Assembly: GCA_029240075.1 (NCBI GenBank)
Contig: JARBTQ010000020.1
Span: forward strand, 1-48,804
DNA from: Chlamydiales bacterium
GTDB lineage: Bacteria; Chlamydiota; Chlamydiia; Chlamydiales; JARBTQ01
Direction: 5' to 3'
Length of the DNA: 48,804 nt
Below, one piece after another: positions 1 to 8,514 of the stretch. Under the pieces are notes generated by a model. It saw only the letters and a program-made list of their open reading frames with translations. It did not search any database and was not told the origin of the DNA. The stretch's first letter is position 1; each line of letters begins with the position of its first letter. The position numbers were made by a program, and so were the translations under genes.

Positions 1-166
1 AAAGGTTGGCATATCATGCAAGGGGTTAAATTAAGTGGTTAATATACTATAAACCTAATTTTATTCCAATTTTTCTATTGTTCATTAACGATGTGTATAT
101 AAGATAAGCGCACACAACCCACTATAGTAAGTTAGATAGAGGCTAACTTTGATTTTATCCTAATGT
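1..166. other. Intergenic left edge with a small hairpin
   Basis: No gene is visible. A 7-bp stem (aagttag at 129-135 and ctaactt at 143-149, 7-nt loop) is followed on the plus strand by a T-rich stretch. It could therefore end a plus-strand gene that lies outside the window. On the minus strand no T run follows the stem, so it is a poor terminator for the F-box gene that ends at 167. Confidence 0.3.
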
Positions 167-1369
167 TTAGCACCTTGAATTAAGTACAAGGAACTGCTGA
201 GTATAAGTAATAATTGTTTGCAAAGTATCTGCGAACTTTGAATTTGGTTGATTCAAATTTTTAATATGGGTTTGAAGGTATTGGAGGTCCGCTTGTATAT
301 TATCTTGATCTGCGAAAAGCATCTCTACAAGATCATCTGTGACATATGAAGCTTGCTGCAATGAAGCAATTAACCTCTCATGATCTTTAACAAGTATAGC
401 TTCATAAAAATTAACTATTAATTTAGCGAAGTTTAGCCCTAATCCTACAATGATATTTGAAATGGGGGCATATCCCATATGTAAAAAATTATGCTCTACA
501 CTATCACTACTATCCCTAGCTTCCTCCAACTCATTGAACAGATCCAGTTGTGACCATATAACCATCAGAACTTTAGCTATAATTGCTTCCGCAAAGGTAG
601 ATAGGTCCTGATATTCCTTGGCAAAGCTAGCTGCATAGACTTCATCAAGAGTCTTCTCATCTATATCTCGTTTTAACCTGTCTAATAGAAGGAAAGGTTT
701 TTCATAAGTTTTAGAGTACGCACATATATGCATGCCCCCATAAGAAAAATGATCATCAAAAGATCTTGATAAACGCTCTGAGTAAGTTTTAACATTTTTC
801 GTTAACTCTTTTAAATTAAGTCGTAACCCTAAGGAGCTTAATTGGTAGAAACAAGCGCGTAACATATTTTGCTTAGAAGTAGGGATTGTCTTAATCTTTT
901 CTGAAAAGATATTGGTCAGGAGAGGTTTCATCAATACTTTTGACTTAGTTGGATCACTTTTTAAAACATCTAAATGCCTCTCAAATTGTTTAAAGATTTC
1001 AGATATCTTTAGCTTTGGAAAATCTAGCTTATTGCTAAAAGCACTATAGGGCAAATAATCTTTGATTGAACGGGTCCATGCGTACAAAAGTTTAAATGGC
1101 CTGTTCAGTACACCTAGATAGCAACGACCGGGTTTATTCATAAGACCATTAAAATAATTGCTATAGTTGATAAGTTCTAATTTTGATAAACTAAGATTGG
1201 TCGTAATAATATTCCTTTTTACAAGTTCCTGCCAGACGATGTCATTATTTGCTAAGTTGTGGAAAGCTTTGGAAACAGCAGAGCACTGTTGCAGATCGCT
1301 AGCTTCTAAATAAGAAAAGATTTGGGGACCTTGCTGTGTCAATACATTATTGAGAATTGTCAGAGTCAT
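167..1369 (-). CDS. F-box domain protein, putative host-directed effector
   Basis: The N-terminus carries an F-box: a short helix, then I-F-S-Y-L, then a helix with V-S-K-A-F, ending in V-W-Q-E-L, within about residues 10-50 counted from the chosen ATG. F-box domains bind Skp1 in eukaryotic SCF ubiquitin ligases. Bacterial copies occur mainly in pathogens and amoeba symbionts as secreted proteins that recruit host ubiquitination; that role is inferred here. The remaining 350 or so residues look alpha-helical and match no family I recognise, so the substrate-binding part is unknown. The ATG at 1369 is chosen because an AAAGGA lies about seven bases upstream; the reading frame extends five codons further to a TTG. 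The gene sits 35 bases behind a second F-box gene on the same strand, probably co-transcribed. Confidence 0.8.
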   Translation of the reverse strand: MTLTILNNVLTQQGPQIFSYLEASDLQQCSAVSKAFHNLANNDIVWQELVKRNIITTNLSLSKLELINYSNYFNGLMNKPGRCYLGVLNRPFKLLYAWTRSIKDYLPYSAFSNKLDFPKLKISEIFKQFERHLDVLKSDPTKSKVLMKPLLTNIFSEKIKTIPTSKQNMLRACFYQLSSLGLRLNLKELTKNVKTYSERLSRSFDDHFSYGGMHICAYSKTYEKPFLLLDRLKRDIDEKTLDEVYAASFAKEYQDLSTFAEAIIAKVLMVIWSQLDLFNELEEARDSSDSVEHNFLHMGYAPISNIIVGLGLNFAKLIVNFYEAILVKDHERLIASLQQASYVTDDLVEMLFADQDNIQADLQYLQTHIKNLNQPNSKFADTLQTIITYTQQFLVLNSRC

Positions 1370-1404
1370 ATAGCATCCTTTCAAAATGATTTTTTTTATA
1401 AAAT

Positions 1405-2586
1405 TTATGCTAGAAGAGTTCGAATTTGTTTGCTTGCAAAAAGAAGAGCTTTACATCTATCTAAAGAGGTTGGTTGAATTCCCTCCGACCTTATAACTTC
1501 AATAATGGGGGCATTATGATTTGTTACAGCTATGCTTAAAAGCTTTTTAAAAGTCTTTTTTTGCATCAGTGTTAATTGTTGTAACACAATTTTTAGCATA
1601 TTTATCTGATTGTGACTAACTATCTCTTCCAGAATCCAACTCTCTACTTTTCGTCGTAAACAGATTATTTTTACACAATAAGAAGCTCCTGTCTTAATAG
1701 CAGCTTTTAGTTCGAGGTCTTCTATAAACCAGCCTTTATTTAACAAAGTCTCTAAAATTTCAGACCTATCAAATTTAAATAAGAGATGTAAAACATCTTC
1801 TGTCTTTGTGCATTTATACTCTGGATAATCTAAAAACATTTTTTTCACTAGATAGTGTGCATTAGCGATGACAGCCAATTTTATAAGTTTGTCATAAGCT
1901 ATCTGTCTTGGATCAAAATAGCGAATACAATTGAATACTAAATTTACTATGAGGCACTGATTATCGAAGATATCTGATCGCCCCTTTTCATCAACAATCT
2001 CAATCAGATCTTTAAAAATGTCAAAACTGGCAGAAGGATATAGAGCGAGAATAAATTGGATAAAACCAACATTTCCTATTCGAATTGCTTTACAAACCTT
2101 CCGTTCAGACAAATATGCCCCTTTATCAATCAAAATACGGATGAAAGAAGTCAAAGCATGGTTGTGCACTTCTTGAAACATAAAATTTTTCATCTCTCCA
2201 TTTTGCTTTTCTATTAGCTCATCCAGGAACTGGTCGAGTATATTCTGAGGATTTTCTGAAGAGATTTTATCCATTAGAGTACAATATTGATTAAATAGAT
2301 CTCGCTGGTCTAATTGTTGCAAAAATACTTTATCTCCTCTGAAAAGTTTTTTGAACATTTCATTAGAAGCTATTACAAATTGGATAACTTCAACGTGGGG
2401 AGCGTGCTTGCCTAGCAGAGTAATCTTTTTCTGTGTTGCTATGCCCCGCCATAATAAAGGTTGAGCAGCTAGTTTTTTCATCGCTTTCGACACTAGTAAG
2501 CAGACTCGCAATTCGTTAGGTTTTAAATAGGGAAAAATCTCATAATGAATGTCTTTAGGCAAAGATAAAAAATTTAAAGCAGACAT
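1405..2586 (-). CDS. F-box protein with ankyrin-like helical repeats
   Basis: Residues 5-50 form a canonical F-box (L-S-L-P-K-D-I near residue 7, then F-P-Y-L, L-V-S-K-A and L-L-W). Residues about 130-390 are made of short helix pairs that recall degenerate ankyrin repeats, for example I-R-I-L-I-D-K-G-A-Y and V-L-H-L-L-F. F-box plus ankyrin-like repeats is a frequent layout in Parachlamydiaceae and Legionella effectors, with the repeats serving as substrate receptor. That role is inferred. The start has an AAGGA six bases upstream. It is the first gene of a two-gene minus-strand unit with the F-box gene at 167-1369; outside the F-box the two proteins are not obviously similar. Confidence 0.8.
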   Translation of the reverse strand: MSALNFLSLPKDIHYEIFPYLKPNELRVCLLVSKAMKKLAAQPLLWRGIATQKKITLLGKHAPHVEVIQFVIASNEMFKKLFRGDKVFLQQLDQRDLFNQYCTLMDKISSENPQNILDQFLDELIEKQNGEMKNFMFQEVHNHALTSFIRILIDKGAYLSERKVCKAIRIGNVGFIQFILALYPSASFDIFKDLIEIVDEKGRSDIFDNQCLIVNLVFNCIRYFDPRQIAYDKLIKLAVIANAHYLVKKMFLDYPEYKCTKTEDVLHLLFKFDRSEILETLLNKGWFIEDLELKAAIKTGASYCVKIICLRRKVESWILEEIVSHNQINMLKIVLQQLTLMQKKTFKKLLSIAVTNHNAPIIEVIRSEGIQPTSLDRCKALLFASKQIRTLLA

Positions 2587-2913
2587 ACTAGATCCTTACT
2601 GTAAGCTAAATTGAGGATTTGCTCTTACCTCTTGCATCCTGTGCAGATTAGCAACAAAATCTAAATTTAGCTATTTATCTTTGAATTGCTAGCGTTCCTT
2701 TAAGTCAACTCTCTGAAATTTACTTTTTCACATAACTTTCTTTTGCATTAACGAACCTCAAAAAATTAATAGATCTCTTTCAAAACTCATTTCACAAAGA
2801 TCTATCCAGTCACCAAAAGTAAAGTTCGAAAAAGGCTCAATAATTAAAAATAATGACAAAATACAGATATTTACATAAAAGAAGGATATCAGGTTTGTTA
2901 CATCAAATAGGTT
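2587..2913. other. Divergent intergenic region
   Basis: This 327-base AT-rich stretch separates the minus-strand F-box pair from the plus-strand CNNM-type gene and should hold promoters for both. I see no convincing sigma-70 box pair, no hairpin and no open frame. A short motif around 2828 (tcgaaaaaggct) recurs in the inverted repeat at 17005-17018 and, with changes, near 38732. Confidence 0.4.
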
Positions 2914-4227
2914 ATGTTTCTCATATTTTCTTTTGCTTTATTATTGATGAATGCTTTATTTGTTGGGGCTGAATTTGCTTTTGTAGGTTCTAGACGCAGC
3001 AAAATAGAAGAGTTAATCCAAGAAGGGCGATCTCAAGCGATAGAGCTTAAAAAACTCTTATTGCACCTTGATCGATGTTTATCAACCTGCCAAGTTGGAA
3101 TTACCCTGTGCAGCTTAGGATTGGGGTGGCTTGGAGAAAGGACATTTGCGTCTACGCTTGATTCATTTTTTACTAAGATTGAATTAGTTGAGCTATTAGG
3201 CCCCCTACACACAGAAATAACCATACATTCCATTTCTATAGCTACTGCTTTTTGCTTAGTTACAACTTTACATGTAGTTTTAGGTGAGTTAGCTCCTAAA
3301 TCAATAGCTTTAATACATCCAGAACAATTGGCTATATGGCTGACTTGGCCAATCAAAGTCTTCAATTACCTGTTTGCACCTATAGTTCTTATCTTAAATA
3401 AGCTAGCATGGTTTGTTCTCTACCTCCTTAGGATTAAACGGCCAACAGAACATGCGCGTGCTTTTTCTGAAGAAGAGATCCATATTTTACTTGAGGAAAG
3501 CCAACAAGCTGGTGTTGTGACTACAGAAGAACAAACGATGCTTCAACGTGTTTTCCAGTTTCACGATAAGATAGTGAAGGAGGTCATGACTCCACGACCT
3601 GATATTAAGGCCATTCCAATTGAAACCCCTTTGAATTTGATCATTAAAACAATGCTTGATTCTGGGTTTTCTCGAATGCCTGTCTATCAGAATACAATCG
3701 ACCATATTATTGGAATTATTTATCTTAAAGATGCGATTAGAGCTTTACGAGAGAAACCTAACCAAGATATTAAGACGCTAATAAGAGCTCTATTAGAGAT
3801 CCCAGAAACTTATGCTGCCTCTAAGTTGCTTAAAGACTTTCAAGATAAAAGAGTTCATATGGCTATTGTTTTAGATGAGTTCGGCAGTATCTCAGGGGTC
3901 ATTACACTTGAAGATATTATTGAGGAACTTGTTGGTGAAATACGAGATGAATATGATCACGAGCCTGAAGAGGTACAGCAGATCGATGAAAATACTTATC
4001 TTTTTGAAGGGAGAACTTCCATTGGTTTGTTCAAAACGTTTTTCCCTCATTTAGTCTTTGAGAATGACGATTTTGAATCTGTAGCTGGCCTAATTCTATC
4101 TTTAGCAGGACATTTACCAAAAGAAAAAGATCAATTTACCCTACAGGATTTGCGATTTGAGGTAATCAAAATAGATGGTCGTAGACTCAAGAAGATTCTA
4201 GTCATACGTAACACTGCTGAAGGTTAG
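2914..4227 (+). CDS. CNNM/CorC-family membrane protein (hemolysin-like, TlyC/HlyC type)
   Basis: The protein has the standard layout of the CNNM/CorC family, which moves or senses divalent cations such as Mg2+ at the inner membrane. Residues 1-175 are a DUF21 membrane domain with about four hydrophobic segments and the conserved V-L-G-E-L-A-P-K-S (122-130). Residues 220-345 are two CBS domains, with V-M-T-P-R-P-D-I at 224-231 and the signature D-E-F-G-S-I-S-G-V-I-T-L-E-D-I near 321-335. Residues about 355-430 form the CorC_HlyC transporter-associated domain. The length (437) is normal. An in-frame stop two codons upstream fixes the ATG or a later start; the ribosome site is weak. The old name hemolysin is misleading. 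Confidence 0.9.
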   Translation: MFLIFSFALLLMNALFVGAEFAFVGSRRSKIEELIQEGRSQAIELKKLLLHLDRCLSTCQVGITLCSLGLGWLGERTFASTLDSFFTKIELVELLGPLHTEITIHSISIATAFCLVTTLHVVLGELAPKSIALIHPEQLAIWLTWPIKVFNYLFAPIVLILNKLAWFVLYLLRIKRPTEHARAFSEEEIHILLEESQQAGVVTTEEQTMLQRVFQFHDKIVKEVMTPRPDIKAIPIETPLNLIIKTMLDSGFSRMPVYQNTIDHIIGIIYLKDAIRALREKPNQDIKTLIRALLEIPETYAASKLLKDFQDKRVHMAIVLDEFGSISGVITLEDIIEELVGEIRDEYDHEPEEVQQIDENTYLFEGRTSIGLFKTFFPHLVFENDDFESVAGLILSLAGHLPKEKDQFTLQDLRFEVIKIDGRRLKKILVIRNTAEG

Positions 4228-4641
4228 GTCTTTTGTATAATTATTTACAAACCTATACCAGAAAGATTTGGTAAGGAATCTAATCTAACCCTATGCATTG
4301 TCCTTGTTAAAATTGCTTTACATTACCCTTGAGTTAGGTCCTTTCATTTATGGGTAGCTCATTGCACGAACTAGCGGACAATCTAACTATTCAGTTCTCT
4401 GTTCTCATTTTTATAGCTTAAACTAGAGTATAGAAATCTCTTTTTAATTAATGATTTCTATACTCAGTTATTCTTTTAGAAAGATGAAAAACTTTCTTTT
4501 AGCTTTGCGCAAGTTAAGTGTGTTGCTAGAGCTAAATATTCTGCCACTGAGGTTACCAAATTTGTATGTAATAGTATCGAAAAATACAATCTACAAATCT
4601 TTTTAGATTTTTATAGCCACTTCATTAGCAAGAATTGGCTC
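4228..4641. other. Intergenic region between convergent genes
   Basis: The 414 bases between the CNNM-type gene and the MORN-like lipoprotein gene contain no convincing gene on either strand. The only clear structure is the hairpin at 4422-4469. Closer to 4642, on the minus strand, there is a weak agcca/tggct hairpin that may help end the lipoprotein transcript. Confidence 0.4.
4422..4469 (+). terminator. Strong stem-loop, probable terminator
   Basis: A perfect 13-bp stem (4426-4438 with 4453-4465) and a 14-nt loop extends by four more pairs past one bulged base. The right side is followed by a moderately T-rich stretch. It lies about 200 bases past the CNNM-type stop codon, further than usual for a simple terminator, so a separate role cannot be excluded. 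Confidence 0.5.
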
Positions 4642-5601
4642 TTAGGGGCGAGTCCTAAGATCAAAATAGGCTTTTGTTACAAGCTTTCCTCTATAATACC
4701 AATCAGTATGGGTTTGCCCATTGACATAATGAAAAGTGGGACCATGTTCTACTCCCCGTACCCACGTAACTTCTTTGACTATAGCTTGCCCATCTTTAAA
4801 GCATTTTTGCTTCCCATGTTTTTGCCCATTCACGTAAGGAGTCTCAGCTACTTTTTCGCCGTTTTGAAATTCAACAGTTATACCTTGCTGGTTACCTTCA
4901 ACCCACTCTTCTACCGTTTTAGGAGAACCATCTTCATAAAAAGTTTGACGCTTTCCTACAATCTTTCCGTTTTGGTACGGAGAAACACTAGAAGGAGTTC
5001 CTAGAGGATAGTAGCTTACCAAAGTGACTAAAACCCCTTTTTCATAGGTATCTTTTGACAAAAGCAAACCTGTAAAATCACGTTGTACTCGTGTCCCCTC
5101 TCCATCTTGAATTTGTGATTCAAGGTCTAAAGATGGCAAGTAGTATTCCCCTGCTAATAACCGTTCCTTTTCATACAGTTCTTTACTTTGTGGGGAGCCT
5201 TTTTCATACCAACGAGTGACTTCCCTACGATTTCCACTGAAAGACTCTTCACTGAGCGGGACTCCTGTAGTGTGGTTAATACGGCGAGAAATTAGCTTTC
5301 CTTGTTTATAGGTATCAATCCTTTCTAAAACCTGACTGTAAGGGAAAGTAACTGTAACATCACCTTCTAAAATTCCATTTTTATACGGCTGTACTACCGT
5401 ACTACCATTTTTTAAGTATAAAACCTCTTTTCCAGTTCTACCTGACTTTTCCCATCCCTTTTCTGAAATCTTGGCCCCGTAGGTATGAATATACTCTTTT
5501 TTGATAAGAGTAGGGTCTACCACTTTGGGTCCGCAGGAAAAAAGAGTACTTAAGGCTGTTACTGCTAAAGTCCATGCTATAAATTTTGTTTTATTTTTCA
5601 T
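4642..5601 (-). CDS. MORN-like repeat lipoprotein downstream of pheT
   Basis: From the ATG at 5601 the protein starts with K-N-K-T-K, a hydrophobic stretch and a lipobox ending L-F-S-C-G (Cys23), so it should be exported and lipid-anchored. The rest consists of repeated short beta units of MORN_2/YwqK type (Y-x-N-G-x-x-x-G, W-x-x-G-x-x-x-G, Y-V-N-G-Q-x-H-G). Such repeats bind lipids or proteins; no enzyme function is suggested. The start is decided by a strong GGAGGG six bases upstream, lying in the last codons of pheT; the two genes overlap by 11 bases and must be translationally coupled. I recall a hypothetical gene behind pheT in Chlamydia as well, so the pairing may be conserved across the phylum. 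Confidence 0.85.
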   Translation of the reverse strand: MKNKTKFIAWTLAVTALSTLFSCGPKVVDPTLIKKEYIHTYGAKISEKGWEKSGRTGKEVLYLKNGSTVVQPYKNGILEGDVTVTFPYSQVLERIDTYKQGKLISRRINHTTGVPLSEESFSGNRREVTRWYEKGSPQSKELYEKERLLAGEYYLPSLDLESQIQDGEGTRVQRDFTGLLLSKDTYEKGVLVTLVSYYPLGTPSSVSPYQNGKIVGKRQTFYEDGSPKTVEEWVEGNQQGITVEFQNGEKVAETPYVNGQKHGKQKCFKDGQAIVKEVTWVRGVEHGPTFHYVNGQTHTDWYYRGKLVTKAYFDLRTRP

Positions 5602-7999
5602 CTTGACCCTCCACAATCAAAGCTTGTGCTTCTTTTAAGACTTGCTGATGGGCTTGCTCTACCTGGTCAAAAGATAATGTTTGTTCTAAATTACGGTAAG
5701 TAAAGCGGAACGTAACGTTTTTTTTGTCAGGACCTAAAGCTGTGCTTCGGTAAATATCTTTCAAAATAACATTTTCCAAGTAAGGAATTTCAAAGGCATT
5801 CATCCGCTCGAGAAATTGACCTACCGCTAAGCTCTCAGGCATAGAAATGGTCCAATCCCGTTCTGAACCTGGAAATTGAGGAAGGACTTTCATTTGTGCA
5901 CGTGGCTGACGCAATGGTAGTAGCTCCATGAGATCTATCTCCGCGTAAAGCACAGGTGTAGTGATATCGGCTCGCTTGAGTATGAGAGGGTGAACCTCCC
6001 CCATGTAGCCAACTACCTGTCCTGCTAAATTTAAGATACCCTGGCCTCCTGGATGCAATGTATTTAAATCACTTTTAACTAGATTTAGTCTAGGTAAGGA
6101 AAGGCGTTCAAATAAATTTTCTACTATTCCCTTTAAATTGAAAAAATCAAATTGATTTTTACTCTCCTCCCAATGGGAAGGGTGAGTCTGACCTGATAGT
6201 ATAACCCCTAAAACACTTCTCTCAATATAAAGTTCTTCCTTTTTGCGATAAATCCTGCCAACCTCGAAACTGTAATTGTTATTATTTTGATAAGAAGCAT
6301 TATGCTTGACTACTTGTAAAAGACCCGCCAGCAGAGAGGGGCGTAAAACTGATTGATCTATCGAACTAGGGTTGCAAATCTTAACCAAATTATTTGCTAA
6401 AATAGTTTGATTACAACAAAGCTCTGCTTGTTGCGGGCTAATGAGGTCGCAAGTCATTAATTGGTACATCCCCTGCCCTACAAGCTGATTTTTGATTGCT
6501 TTTTCCAGCATGTATAAGGGGGTATGGGCAATTGTACTTCCTTGATAAAAAGTTTCTTTACGAGGTAATCGAGTATAGCCATAAATACGCGCAACATCTT
6601 CAATCAAATCAATTTCTTCGGTAACATCGTTACGATAAAAAGGAATTGAGACTTGGAGTCTATCAGGTGAAGATAGAGTGCATTTGAATTCAAGACGTTC
6701 TAGAAGCTCTTTTATCTGCTGTTGATTAAAATCAGTCCCTAGTATCTGGTTGACTCGAGCAATACGACATTCAATGACTTTTTGCTCAGATGTTGTTCCC
6801 CTTACTTCTACGATTCCTTGGGCAACTTCGCCACCCGCTAATAATTGGATTAACTGCGCAACACGATCTAGACTCTTTTGAAGTTGTAAGAGGTCAACCC
6901 CTCTTTCGAAACGCTTTGAAGCATCGGTGCTTAATCCTAAGGCCTTGCTGGTGCGACGAATCGAAACGGAATCAAAATGGGCAGATTCTAATAAGATATT
7001 TACTGTCTTCTCATTGACTGCGGAGTTAGCTCCTCCCATAACCCCAGCGACTGCTAATGGTTTTTCAGCATCAGCAATAACAAGTGCTCCTTCAGGCAGT
7101 ACACGCTCCACCTCATCTAAAGTTTTGAGTGGCTCATTTGCAGCAGCTTTCCTAACTACGATTTTATGACCAGCAATCTGATCATAATCAAAAGCGTGCA
7201 AAGGGTGCCCCAGTTCCATGAGTACATAATTGGTCGCATCAACTACATTGTTGATGCTGCGTAATCCACAAGCATGCAACCTACTTTTTAACCATAGCGG
7301 CGAAGGCCCAACCTTTACGCCCTTAATAAAGCGGCAAGTATAATGGCGGCATAAGTTTTGGTCTTGTACCTCTACTTTGATGGCACTAATTGTCTGTAAC
7401 TGATCTAACTCAGTAAAACCTATAGTTTCTGATTTTAGAGGAATTTGAGTTGCTGCAAAGAGCTCTCTAGCAATCCCCTGCAAGCTGAAGCAGTGGCCTA
7501 AGTTTGGAGTTAGCCCCACTTCAAAGATATAGTCTGCATAGAGCTCTGTTAAAGGTATTCCTAGTGGAACCTCTTCAGAAAATTCAATGATCCCATCATG
7601 AGAATCTGATAATTGTAACTCTTCCGCCGAGCACAGCATCCCATGAGATTCCTCCCCGCGTAATTTACTCTTTTTAATCTTTAAGACTTCGCCATCAGGG
7701 AACTTCAATTCAGCACCAATACGCGCTAAAGCGGTCTTCATTCCTGTACGGCAATTAGGGGCTCCACAGACAATTTCATACTGTTCCGTTCCATCGGTAA
7801 CTGTCGCTAAGCGCAATTTATCTGCATTGGGGTGAGGGCGAGCTTCCACTACCTTAGCGACTACGACCCCTTCAAAACTAAACTCTACTGGATAAAACTT
7901 TTCAACTTCAATCCCTAAAGAAGTTAAAATTTGGGCTATTTCATCGGGTGATTGGTGAAGAGAAATAAGCTCTTTTAGCCAAGATAATGGAAATTGCAT
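5591..7999 (-). CDS. pheT: Phenylalanyl-tRNA synthetase beta subunit
   Basis: The beta subunit pairs with PheS to charge tRNA-Phe and edits mischarged Tyr. At 802 residues it is normal length. Residues about 39-150 are the EMAP-like tRNA-binding domain (E-A-R-P-H-P-N-A-D-K-L). The B3/B4 editing domain follows at about 205-375, with N-N-V-V-D-A-T-N and G-H-P-L-H-A-F-D. B5 is near 405-475, the catalytic-like core at about 480-690 and the FDX-ACB anticodon-binding domain in the last 95 residues. pheS is not adjacent, as in other chlamydiae. The 3' end overlaps the lipoprotein gene and carries its ribosome site. Immediately upstream lies the MITE-like element, so the pheT promoter is confined to about 80 bases or lies within the element. 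Confidence 0.97.
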   Translation of the reverse strand: MQFPLSWLKELISLHQSPDEIAQILTSLGIEVEKFYPVEFSFEGVVVAKVVEARPHPNADKLRLATVTDGTEQYEIVCGAPNCRTGMKTALARIGAELKFPDGEVLKIKKSKLRGEESHGMLCSAEELQLSDSHDGIIEFSEEVPLGIPLTELYADYIFEVGLTPNLGHCFSLQGIARELFAATQIPLKSETIGFTELDQLQTISAIKVEVQDQNLCRHYTCRFIKGVKVGPSPLWLKSRLHACGLRSINNVVDATNYVLMELGHPLHAFDYDQIAGHKIVVRKAAANEPLKTLDEVERVLPEGALVIADAEKPLAVAGVMGGANSAVNEKTVNILLESAHFDSVSIRRTSKALGLSTDASKRFERGVDLLQLQKSLDRVAQLIQLLAGGEVAQGIVEVRGTTSEQKVIECRIARVNQILGTDFNQQQIKELLERLEFKCTLSSPDRLQVSIPFYRNDVTEEIDLIEDVARIYGYTRLPRKETFYQGSTIAHTPLYMLEKAIKNQLVGQGMYQLMTCDLISPQQAELCCNQTILANNLVKICNPSSIDQSVLRPSLLAGLLQVVKHNASYQNNNNYSFEVGRIYRKKEELYIERSVLGVILSGQTHPSHWEESKNQFDFFNLKGIVENLFERLSLPRLNLVKSDLNTLHPGGQGILNLAGQVVGYMGEVHPLILKRADITTPVLYAEIDLMELLPLRQPRAQMKVLPQFPGSERDWTISMPESLAVGQFLERMNAFEIPYLENVILKDIYRSTALGPDKKNVTFRFTYRNLEQTLSFDQVEQAHQQVLKEAQALIVEGQDEK

Positions 8000-8076
8000 A
8001 ACTTTCTGACCTACAAATAGATTGGATAAAACATTTTGTAACTGTTCAGCGCCTATAAATAATGTACAGAGCTTGC

Positions 8077-8474
8077 TTCTAGCACTAGATCCCTAGTGCA
8101 TTTTTTTGTGACTATCATTACCCCACACTAAAGTGCGGGGCTAGTTTTATCATCCCCCTGCCGGGGTATAAAACTCTAGCGATTATAGGGTTTGAACAGT
8201 TGATACCATTTTAATTGATGTCTCCCAATATACCGCAAATTACAGTACATTGCACGCAAAAGATCGCACTTCATCCGTTGAAGCTTCCCCCATTTTACGA
8301 AGTGATCTATTGGTAACCATTCAGTTTTAAAATCATTAAAAAATATTTCATATTTTGTAATTAGCTTAAAAATCAAGTCAATACCCCGGTAGGGGGATAA
8401 GTAAACTAGCCCCGCACTTTAGTGTGGGGGAACTGATTATAATATACAAATGCACTAGGGATCTAGTGCTAGAA
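8077..8474. mobile_element. MITE-like element with about 93-bp terminal inverted repeats
   Basis: The outer 27 bases at each end (8077-8103 and 8448-8474) are perfect inverted copies. After a diverged stretch of about 17 bases, 8121-8169 and 8381-8429 match over 49 bases with four differences. The core of about 210 bases is unique. Each arm also folds on itself: gcactag/ctagtgc in the outer repeat, a cccc-x-cact/agtg-x-gggg hairpin, and a GC-rich hairpin at the inner edge. This is the build of a non-autonomous transposable element. No clear target-site duplication is seen at the flanks. It lies between the stop of the 716-residue gene and the start of pheT, so it could also act as a terminator or promoter carrier. 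Confidence 0.75.
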
Positions 8475-8514
8475 ATAAAATTTTTACATCATTTTAGATA
8501 CTGAACGGTTAAAT

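Noticed and set aside
4708-5004. 98-codon plus-strand frame
   Set aside because: It lies opposite the MORN-like lipoprotein gene, which has a lipobox, repeats and a strong ribosome site.
8176-8376. 66-codon minus-strand frame inside the MITE-like element
   Set aside because: It begins with TTG, has no ribosome site and matches no known family. It is mentioned as part of the element but not called as a gene.
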